DNA of 10,000 nt from Oxalobacteraceae bacterium. Its GTDB lineage: Bacteria > Pseudomonadota > Gammaproteobacteria > Burkholderiales > Burkholderiaceae_D. A program made the translations under genes and the position numbers. The notes below the pieces were generated by a model, which saw nothing but the letters and a program-made list of their open reading frames with translations, did not search any database and was not told where the DNA came from. Numbering within the stretch: position 1 is the first letter of the stretch; each line of letters opens with the position of its first letter. The stretch is taken from NCBI GenBank assembly GCA_947453015.1, contig CANGFL010000024.1, positions 1 to 10,000 on the forward strand, written 5' to 3'. Shown here piece after piece: positions 1 through 5,632 of the stretch.

Positions 1-1
1 A

Positions 2-148
2 GTAGAAGCGATGCGCTATGCGCTGTATGGGCAGATGGCCACACTATCGATAGTCGTGATTATCGTTTCAACGATCGTGTTTTACATGATCGCTGCCGCA
101 GGCTATGACCCACAACGAGGATTGGTGCGTAATACACGCGGCGGTTAA
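2..148 (+). CDS. C-terminal end of an integral membrane protein, possibly an MFS-type transporter (partial)
   Basis: An open frame enters from the left edge and ends at the TAA at 146-148, leaving 48 codons. Residues about 12-35 of the fragment form one strongly hydrophobic segment (ATLSIVVIIVSTIVFYMIAA), followed by a short polar tail ending RNTRGG. This is what the last transmembrane helix and cytoplasmic tail of a multi-helix transporter look like. The opening EAMRYALYG resembles the lead-in to the last helix of some major facilitator proteins, but that is a weak inference from a short fragment. A terminator hairpin starts 26 bases after the stop, which supports a real gene end. The convergent gene across the terminator is the IorAB-type oxidoreductase, so there is no operon link. 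The family cannot be settled without the upstream sequence. Confidence 0.55.
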   Translation, partial: VEAMRYALYGQMATLSIVVIIVSTIVFYMIAAAGYDPQRGLVRNTRGG

Positions 149-173
149 TTTACGCTAGCGAGATGAATGATTA

Positions 174-215
174 ACAAAAGGCCTCAATGCTAGCGCACTG
201 AGGCCTTTTGTTTTT
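174..215. terminator. Bidirectional Rho-independent terminator between convergent genes
   Basis: The arms at 174-186 (ACAAAAGGCCTCA) and 199-211 are perfectly complementary over 13 bp, and a further TGC/GCA pairing inside the loop can extend the stem. On the plus strand the stem runs into five T's (211-215). On the minus strand it ends in CTTTTGTT, so it can stop transcription from both sides. The TAA of the minus-strand oxidoreductase (214-216) lies inside the plus-strand T tract, so no separate spacer exists between that gene and its terminator. Confidence 0.93.
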
Positions 216-3200
216 ATGCGGCGTGGCGACCTACTTCACGCACACCGGTTGTGATTGGTGTGAATTTTTTCAATAGCTCCGCTTGTTTTTCTTGCGCGTT
301 ACGCAGATGGCGTTCTTTGACGTGGCCATAGCCGCGTATGTCTTCTGGCACGCTTGCCAATGCCACCATCGTCGATAAGTTATCGGCCGACAGTTGTGGC
401 AGCAAACTCGTCAACGTTTCGCGATACTGAGTAATTAAAGCGCGTTCAGATTTACGCTCATCCGTATGGCCAAATGGATCGATAAATGTGCCACGTAAAA
501 AACGCATCTTCGCTAACAGCGGGAAAACCCAGCCTACCCACGAACCAAATTCACTCTTGATTAAATGGCCGTTGGCATCCTTAGCCGATAACAGTGGCGG
601 TGCGAGATGGTATTTAACGCTGTAATTACCTTCAAACATAGACGCAATACGTTGCTTAAAGGCTGGATCGCTATGCAGACGGGCGACTTCGTATTCATCT
701 TTATAGGCCATCAATTTAAACAAATAACGCGCAACGGCTTCGGTTAGTTTGTATGGGCCTTGTGGCGAGAGCTTAGCTTCAGCCGCGCGCACTTGCTCTA
801 CAAAATCTTGATAGCTGGTGGCATAGGCTTTGTTTTGATAGCTCGTTAAAAAGCTGATGCGGCGCTTGATGAGATCATCCAAGCTAGGTGCGCGTTTGAA
901 CTCAATCACCTGTGCAGGCGCGAGTGCTTTTAAATCTTTTTGGAGCGCATCAATATCATGCGCAGCCAGTCGTCCCCAAGCAAACGATTGCTGATTGAAA
1001 TCGACGGACACACCATTCAACTCAATTGCTTTCAAGAGTGCTGCTTCCGACAGAGGCACCCAACCGCGTTGCCAAGCATAACCCAGCATAAACATGTTGG
1101 TGGCAATCGAATCACCCATCAAGGTTGTCGCAATATTACCCGCATCAACCGCCGCTACCGCTTCGTCGCCACAGACTTTACGAATGCTATCGGCTGCATC
1201 AGCATCGGGATATTTCCAATCGGGGTTTTTAACAAACGCGGCGGTCGGAGCGAGTGTGGAATTAATCACCGCATGTGTTCTACCCTGACCCATACGCGCA
1301 ATCGCATCTTTACTCGCTGCCACGATCACATCGCATCCCACGACTAAATCGGCAGCACCGGTTCCGACACGCGTGGAATGAATTTGATCATCACGATCAG
1401 CTAAACGCACATGCGACATCACTGGGCCACCCTTTTGCGCCAGCCCACTCATATCGAGCACACTGCACGCTTTACCCGCTACGTGCGCTGCCATCGCCAG
1501 GATTTGACCCACTGTGACCACACCGGTACCACCGATACCTGTCACCAGCACGCCATAGGCTTGATCTAATGCACGCAAGACCGGCGCTGGCAATGCAGCA
1601 GCACGCGTTAACGCTGACTCTGTTGCGCCACCCAGATTTTTAACTGCGGCTTTCTTTGGTTTTTTCAGTTGACCGCCTTCGACGGTGACAAAGCTAGGAC
1701 AAAATCCAGTGACGCACGAAAAATCTTTATTGCAGCTCGACTGATTGATTTGACGCTTGCGACCAAATTCTGTCTCCATAGGCTCAACGGAGAGACAATT
1801 CGATTTCACGCTGCAATCACCACAACCTTCGCACACCGCTTCATTAATCACTGTACGCTTAGCGGGATCAGGGAAGGCATTACGTTTACGGCGACGACGC
1901 TTTTCGGATGCGCATGTCTGATCATAAATAATCGCCGATACACCTTTCACTTCGCGTAGCTCACGCTGAACGGCGTCGAGCTCACTGCGATGACGCACGG
2001 TAGTGCCCGGCGCCCAATCGGTATTCGGTGGATATTTATCCGGTTCGTCAGTCACAACCACAATCGGACGAACACCTTCTGCGGCCACTTGTCGCGAAAT
2101 GGTTGGTGGGTCTAACGGACCATCATGCGTTTGACCACCGGTCATCGCAACCGCATCGTTAAACAAAATTTTGTAGGTCATGTTGACCTTGGATGCTGCA
2201 GCAGCGCGAATAGCCAGTAAGCCCGAGTGATAGTAAGTACCATCACCGATGTTGGCGAATACATGCTCTTCGGTCGTGAATGGCGCATGACCAATCCAGG
2301 TCGTGCCTTCAGCGCCCATATGAGTAAATGTTGAGGTCGAGCGATCCATCCACAACGCCATGTAATGGCAACCTATGCCTGCCAGTGCACGACTACCTTC
2401 TGGTACACGGGTTGAGGTGTTGTGAGGACAGCCTGAACAAAAATACGGTGTGCGATCTTTTTGTGCGTCGGGCTTCACACTGACTTTTAACACCGCCTCA
2501 CGCGACTCTAAATACGCGATACGCTCACGTACACGCTGCTCAATCGGATGGCCTGCGAAATAGTTTGAAATCCTTGCTGCAATTGCACGCGCAATTTGCG
2601 TAGGATTTAATTCATAGGTGCCGGGCAACAACCACTCACCATGACCACTGCGACGAGTGTTACTCCATTCACCTGTGTCATCAAATTTACCGACGACACG
2701 TGGACGCACATCATTGCGCCAGTTATACAGTTCTTCTTTGAGTTGATATTCCAGCAGCTGACGTTTTTCTTCGACGACTAAAATTTCTTCAAGGCCTGTA
2801 GCAAACTGACGCGCACCTTCGGCCTCGAGTGGCCACGTCATACCTACTTTGTAGAGTCGCAATCCGATATCGCGCGCGACATTTTCATCAATTCCCAAAT
2901 CTTCCAGTGCCTGACGCGTATCAAGATAGGATTTACCGGCAGTCATAATGCCAAAGCGTGCGTTCGGGCTATCCCAGATCACACGATTCAATTTATTCGC
3001 ACGCGCATACGCTAGTGCTGCATACCATTTGTAATTAACCAGTCGCTCTTCTTGTTCGAGAATGCCATCGGGCCAACGAATATTTAATCCGCTAGGTGGC
3101 ATATCGAAATCGTCGGGCATCACAATCTGCACACGATTCGGATCGATATCAACGGTCGCACCCGACTCAACTACATCGGTGACGCATTTCATACCTACCC

Positions 3201-3816
3201 ACAAACCGGTGTAGCGGCTCATGGCCCAACCATGCAAACCGTAATCTAAATATTCTTGTACAGACGAAGGAAATAAAACAGGAATGCCACACGCTTTCAG
3301 AATGTGTTCACTCTGATGAGCATTCGTCGATGACTTAGCAGCGTGATCATCACCTGCTAACGCTAGTACGCCACCGTGAGGCGCCGTTCCAGCACCAACC
3401 GCATGCTTGAATACATCGCCGGAACGATCGACACCCGGGCCTTTGCCGTACCAGATAGAAAACACACCATCGTATTTAGCACCCGGAAATAAATTGACTT
3501 GCTGAGTGCCCCAGATCGATGTGGCGGCCAAATCTTCATTCACACCGGGTTGAAAACGCACGTGGTGTGCATCAAGATATTTTTTCGCCTTCATCGCCGT
3601 TTGATCGACAGAGCCCAACGGTGAGCCGCGATAACCAGTAATGAATCCCGCAGTATTTAGCCCAGCGGCGAGATCGCGCTGACGCTGCATCATCGGCAAA
3701 CGAATGATGGCTTGAGTGCCGGTCAGGAAAACACGCCCGCGATCGAGCGTGTATTTATCGTCAAGGGAAATAGCGTCCGGCTGCAGTGCCTGCTGCCTGT
3801 CTAATGGTGCGTTCAT
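214..3816 (-). CDS. Fused indolepyruvate:ferredoxin oxidoreductase (IorA-IorB type 2-oxoacid oxidoreductase)
   Basis: This 1200-residue protein belongs to the large fused form of the oxidoreductase found in aerobic proteobacteria. The family uses thiamine diphosphate, iron-sulfur clusters and CoA to oxidise aryl 2-oxoacids (indolepyruvate, phenylpyruvate), in some members perhaps branched ones, to acyl-CoA, passing electrons to ferredoxin. Residues about 25-430 are the IorA-like pyrimidine-binding part. CSGCP is at 460-464. The thiamine diphosphate signature runs from GDG (524-526) to N553 and AMTGGQ (557-562). A cysteine-rich cluster-binding segment follows, with C662, C665, C668, C674 and then C695, C701, C706. 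The IorB-like gamma part starts near 755 with GIGGTGV (760-766) and GLAQKGGPV (791-799). A family-specific C-terminal domain fills about 960-1190. The frame is intact and full length. The ATG at 3816 has GGGGA four bases upstream and matches the usual short N-terminal lead. It is divergent from a LysR gene, its likely regulator. The exact substrate cannot be read from sequence. Confidence 0.95.
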   Translation of the reverse strand: MNAPLDRQQALQPDAISLDDKYTLDRGRVFLTGTQAIIRLPMMQRQRDLAAGLNTAGFITGYRGSPLGSVDQTAMKAKKYLDAHHVRFQPGVNEDLAATSIWGTQQVNLFPGAKYDGVFSIWYGKGPGVDRSGDVFKHAVGAGTAPHGGVLALAGDDHAAKSSTNAHQSEHILKACGIPVLFPSSVQEYLDYGLHGWAMSRYTGLWVGMKCVTDVVESGATVDIDPNRVQIVMPDDFDMPPSGLNIRWPDGILEQEERLVNYKWYAALAYARANKLNRVIWDSPNARFGIMTAGKSYLDTRQALEDLGIDENVARDIGLRLYKVGMTWPLEAEGARQFATGLEEILVVEEKRQLLEYQLKEELYNWRNDVRPRVVGKFDDTGEWSNTRRSGHGEWLLPGTYELNPTQIARAIAARISNYFAGHPIEQRVRERIAYLESREAVLKVSVKPDAQKDRTPYFCSGCPHNTSTRVPEGSRALAGIGCHYMALWMDRSTSTFTHMGAEGTTWIGHAPFTTEEHVFANIGDGTYYHSGLLAIRAAAASKVNMTYKILFNDAVAMTGGQTHDGPLDPPTISRQVAAEGVRPIVVVTDEPDKYPPNTDWAPGTTVRHRSELDAVQRELREVKGVSAIIYDQTCASEKRRRRKRNAFPDPAKRTVINEAVCEGCGDCSVKSNCLSVEPMETEFGRKRQINQSSCNKDFSCVTGFCPSFVTVEGGQLKKPKKAAVKNLGGATESALTRAAALPAPVLRALDQAYGVLVTGIGGTGVVTVGQILAMAAHVAGKACSVLDMSGLAQKGGPVMSHVRLADRDDQIHSTRVGTGAADLVVGCDVIVAASKDAIARMGQGRTHAVINSTLAPTAAFVKNPDWKYPDADAADSIRKVCGDEAVAAVDAGNIATTLMGDSIATNMFMLGYAWQRGWVPLSEAALLKAIELNGVSVDFNQQSFAWGRLAAHDIDALQKDLKALAPAQVIEFKRAPSLDDLIKRRISFLTSYQNKAYATSYQDFVEQVRAAEAKLSPQGPYKLTEAVARYLFKLMAYKDEYEVARLHSDPAFKQRIASMFEGNYSVKYHLAPPLLSAKDANGHLIKSEFGSWVGWVFPLLAKMRFLRGTFIDPFGHTDERKSERALITQYRETLTSLLPQLSADNLSTMVALASVPEDIRGYGHVKERHLRNAQEKQAELLKKFTPITTGVREVGRHAA

Positions 3817-3888
3817 AAAGTCCCCAATAATTTTTCTGTCCGTCGGGATTCGATTTGCATCGCCGACTTAGCCGCCAATATAGGTCGT

Positions 3889-3900
3889 TTGCCTAGGTAA
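3889..3900. promoter_or_regulatory. Imperfect palindrome near the predicted oxidoreductase transcription start
   Basis: TTGCCTAGGTAA is a near-perfect 12-bp palindrome (10 of 12 positions symmetric, centred on CCTAGG). It sits just downstream of the predicted minus-strand start at about 3901, so a protein bound here could block transcription of the oxidoreductase gene. It may be an operator for the adjacent LysR-family protein, but a chance palindrome of this length is possible. Confidence 0.3.
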
Positions 3901-3907
3901 GAGCCAA

Positions 3908-3936
3908 AGTATAGGCAGACCCTCAGGTATCGTAAA
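3908..3936 (-). promoter_or_regulatory. Sigma70-type promoter for the IorAB-type gene
   Basis: Read on the minus strand, a -35-like TTTACG (3931-3936) and a -10-like TATACT (3908-3913) are separated by exactly 17 bp. They match the consensus hexamers at four and five of six positions. Transcription would start near 3901, giving a leader of about 85 bases before the ATG at 3816. The -35 box lies next to the ATACG/CGTAT dyad at 3944-3960, as expected for a promoter controlled by an upstream-bound LysR-type activator. Assigned by eye. Confidence 0.6.
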
Positions 3937-3943
3937 ATCACAA

Positions 3944-3960
3944 ATACGCAAGCATCGTAT
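3944..3960. promoter_or_regulatory. Candidate LysR-type regulator binding dyad
   Basis: ATACG (3944-3948) and CGTAT (3956-3960) form a perfect 5-bp inverted repeat around 7 bases, giving an ATAC-N9-GTAT layout. This resembles the ATAC/GTAT half-sites of many LysR-type regulators, although the spacing is two bases longer than the classical T-N11-A form. It is centred about 51 bp upstream of the predicted oxidoreductase start. A second ATCGTA (3929-3934) repeats the one at 3954-3959 exactly 25 bp away and overlaps the -35 box. The arrangement fits a recognition site plus an activation site. The regulator assignment is inferred from the divergent neighbour. Confidence 0.4.
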
Positions 3961-3987
3961 CCGAAAAACACATACCTTATCTAGACC

Positions 3988-4896
3988 ATGGCTATCAATA
4001 ACGTCACCCTGCGCCAACTGCGCTATTTCGTCTCAGCCGCCCGCAACGGACAGTTTTCCATGGCGGCCACCAGCGAGAGCGTCTCGCAGTCAGCCATCAC
4101 CAATGCCGTACTTGCGCTGGAAAAAGAACTGGGCGTCAGGTTATTTGAGCGGCTGGCTCAAGGCGTATCGCTCACCGCTGACGGACAGGATTTTTTTCAC
4201 CATGCCTGCCATATTTTGGATTCGGTACGCGATGCCACCCACAAGCCACGTTATCGCACCAATGCCTTGCGCGGCAAAGTCAGTGTCGCAGCGTCTTACA
4301 CCGTGTTGGGATATTTTCTTCCGGATTTGTTGGCACGCTTTCGCGCTAGCTATCCCGAAGTGGACATTGATCTGCGCGACATGGACCGAACTGAAATTGA
4401 ACGTGCAGTGCTGAATAAAGAAGTCGATCTCGGTGTGGCGATTCTTTCCAACATTGACAAGCTAGAACGATTCGCGCACGCGGTGCTAGTGCGTTCACGT
4501 CGCCAACTATGGGTCGCCCCCGGCCATGCTCTAGCCAAAATTGCTTCACCTTCACTGAAAGACATTGCGCAGCATCCCTACATCATGGTGACTACCGACG
4601 AAGCCGAATTATCAACCTTGGGATATTGGAAATCACGTCGCATCAAACCGAATATTGTGTTTCGCACCACATCGATCGAAGCCGTGCGTGGGCTGGTGGC
4701 GCATGGCTTTGGTGTCACTGTATTGTCTGACATGGTGTTTCGCCCCTGGTCACTCGAAGGCAAGCGGATTGAAGCACGCCCTATTCTTGATCTTGTGCCG
4801 CCCATGGAAGTGGGTGCGTTGTGGAATCCAGAAAAAGAAATCAGCACGCCCGCAGAAGCATTTCAGCAATTTTTGCTGCATGCCTACGGTTATTAA
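3988..4896 (+). CDS. LysR-family transcriptional regulator, divergent from the IorAB-type gene
   Basis: The 302-residue length is typical of LysR-type regulators. Residues 8-66 form the winged helix-turn-helix DNA-binding domain: TLRQLRYFVSAARNGQFSMAA leads in, SVSQSAITNAVLALEKELGV (31-50) covers the recognition helix, and RLFERLAQG and LTADGQ complete the wing. A linker helix spans about 68-92. Residues about 95-300 are the periplasmic-binding-protein-like effector domain (GKVSVAASYTVLGYFLPDLL at its start, then the EVDLGVAIL strand near 145-152). It lies back to back with the oxidoreductase gene across 171 bp, the classic arrangement for a LysR protein controlling its divergent neighbour and itself. 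The ligand is therefore plausibly an aryl or branched 2-oxoacid or related amino acid, which is inference only. The ATG at 3988 fits the family N-terminus, but no Shine-Dalgarno sequence is visible before it, so translation may be weak or leaderless. Confidence 0.93.
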   Translation: MAINNVTLRQLRYFVSAARNGQFSMAATSESVSQSAITNAVLALEKELGVRLFERLAQGVSLTADGQDFFHHACHILDSVRDATHKPRYRTNALRGKVSVAASYTVLGYFLPDLLARFRASYPEVDIDLRDMDRTEIERAVLNKEVDLGVAILSNIDKLERFAHAVLVRSRRQLWVAPGHALAKIASPSLKDIAQHPYIMVTTDEAELSTLGYWKSRRIKPNIVFRTTSIEAVRGLVAHGFGVTVLSDMVFRPWSLEGKRIEARPILDLVPPMEVGALWNPEKEISTPAEAFQQFLLHAYGY

Positions 4897-4920
4897 TTCA
4901 ACTTCTTTCCTTTCATCGGG

Positions 4921-4956
4921 CTGACAGGGTCTGACAGATCTGTAACAAGCGGTAAA
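4921..4956 (+). promoter_or_regulatory. 10-bp-phased repeats upstream of the EF-hand gene
   Basis: CTGACAG occurs at 4921-4927 and again at 4931-4937, exactly 10 bp apart. It is followed by GTAAC (4942-4946) and GTAAA (4952-4956), again 10 bp apart. Half-sites repeated once per helical turn are characteristic of OmpR/PhoB-type response regulator sites. CTGACA also resembles a -35 hexamer, but I could not pair it with a convincing -10. The response-regulator reading is inference; no such regulator is encoded in the window. Confidence 0.35.
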
Positions 4957-4970
4957 TCCTCGGTGGTATG

Positions 4971-4999
4971 GGAGTCGCGTGAATCACGATAGCGACTCC
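4971..4999 (+). promoter_or_regulatory. Hairpin in the leader region of the EF-hand gene
   Basis: GGAGTCGC (4971-4978) pairs perfectly with GCGACTCC (4992-4999) around a 13-base loop that holds a small GTG-AAT-CAC palindrome. No T tract follows, so it is not a standard intrinsic terminator for the upstream lysR gene. It ends 11 bases before the GAGG ribosome binding site. It could be an mRNA leader structure affecting translation or stability, a DNA operator, or a Rho-dependent end for lysR. Confidence 0.45.
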
Positions 5000-5019
5000 A
5001 ACTACTAAACGAGGTCATC

Positions 5020-5487
5020 ATGAAACACGTCACCGCTATTTCAATGCTGCTTTCCGTACTTGCTGGAAGTAGCGTCGCACTTGCTGATGATCACGAAACC
5101 AGTGGCATGCAAGGCGACAAGATGCCTCCTGCTTTTTCGAAATTTGATAAAAATAGTGACGGGCGTATTAGCCGCGATGAAGCGCGTGAGGGCACGGATC
5201 GTATGTTCAATGACATTGATACCAACAAAGATGGCTTTATTTCGAAAGAAGAAATGCAAGCCCACCACAAACTAATGCATGACAAATTTCGCGAAGGCAT
5301 GCGCGAAAAAATGCGCGATCACTGGAAAAGTGCCGATAAAGATGGCGATGGCTCACTCAGCCGCGCAGAAGTTGAAGCAGCGCACATGAAACATCTATCA
5401 CGAGACTTTGACAAACTAGACACCAACAAGGACGGCAAACTGAGCGAAGATGAAATGAAAATGACTATGCGCCCAGGACCCAAATAA
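5020..5487 (+). CDS. Secreted or periplasmic four-EF-hand calcium-binding protein
   Basis: This 155-residue protein begins with a clear Sec signal peptide: basic start MKH, hydrophobic core about residues 5-19, and a likely cut after ALA at 22. The mature part carries four canonical 12-residue EF-hand loops: D43-E54 (DKNSDGRISRDE), D67-E78 (DTNKDGFISKEE), D106-E117 (DKDGDGSLSRAE) and D134-E145 (DTNKDGKLSEDE). Each keeps Asp at positions 1 and 5, Asn or Asp at position 3, Gly at 6 and Glu at 12, so all four should bind calcium. The segments between loops 2 and 3 are rich in Met, Lys, Arg and His and probably helical. The ATG at 5020 has GAGG five bases upstream. Function is unknown: proteobacterial relatives are described only as EF-hand proteins, and roles in calcium buffering or envelope sensing are guesses. 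Its neighbours do not suggest a partner. Confidence 0.92.
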   Translation: MKHVTAISMLLSVLAGSSVALADDHETSGMQGDKMPPAFSKFDKNSDGRISRDEAREGTDRMFNDIDTNKDGFISKEEMQAHHKLMHDKFREGMREKMRDHWKSADKDGDGSLSRAEVEAAHMKHLSRDFDKLDTNKDGKLSEDEMKMTMRPGPK

Positions 5488-5510
5488 ATAATTCACCAGC
5501 TTTTCTCACT

Positions 5511-5540
5511 TTGATTGCTGCAGAAATGGTGACGTACATT
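5511..5540 (+). promoter_or_regulatory. Weak promoter-like pair downstream of the EF-hand gene
   Basis: TTGATT (5511-5516) and TACATT (5535-5540) are 18 bp apart and each matches the sigma70 hexamers at four of six positions. If used, transcription would start near 5547 and end at the strong terminator 5599-5632, giving a non-coding RNA of about 85 bases with two internal small hairpins. The match is weak and may be chance. Confidence 0.2.
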
Positions 5541-5552
5541 TTTTACTCCGCG

Positions 5553-5595
5553 GTGGCTTTGTTGCCACGTCTCCACGCCACACTCTGTAGGCGTG
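5553..5595 (+). other. Two small hairpins in the 3' untranslated region of the EF-hand gene
   Basis: GTGGC (5553-5557) pairs with GCCAC (5564-5568) around 6 bases, and CACGCC (5574-5579) pairs with GGCGTG (5590-5595) around 10 bases. The terminator hairpin follows four bases later. Three consecutive hairpins in 80 bases form either a structured 3' end of the EF-hand mRNA or the body of a small RNA. Confidence 0.4.
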
Positions 5596-5598
5596 TTT

Positions 5599-5632
5599 AC
5601 GGATCCGATCAACCCATCGGATCCGTTTTTTT
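5599..5632 (+). terminator. Rho-independent terminator of the EF-hand gene
   Basis: The arms ACGGATCCGAT (5599-5609) and ATCGGATCCGT (5616-5626) are perfectly complementary over 11 bp around a 6-base loop, followed on the plus strand by seven T's (5626-5632). On the minus strand no T run follows the stem, so it should stop plus-strand transcription much better than minus. The TAA of the convergent cca gene (5631-5633) overlaps the end of the T tract. Confidence 0.92.

Noticed and set aside
940..1959. Several plus-strand open frames (about 64-135 codons) antisense to the oxidoreductase gene
   Set aside because: They overlap the well-supported minus-strand coding sequence, have low-complexity or unconvincing compositions, lack ribosome binding sites and show no recognisable domains; they are frame shadows.
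4346..4847. Minus-strand open frames inside the LysR gene
   Set aside because: They are antisense to a clearly recognisable LysR-family protein and show no domain or start signal.
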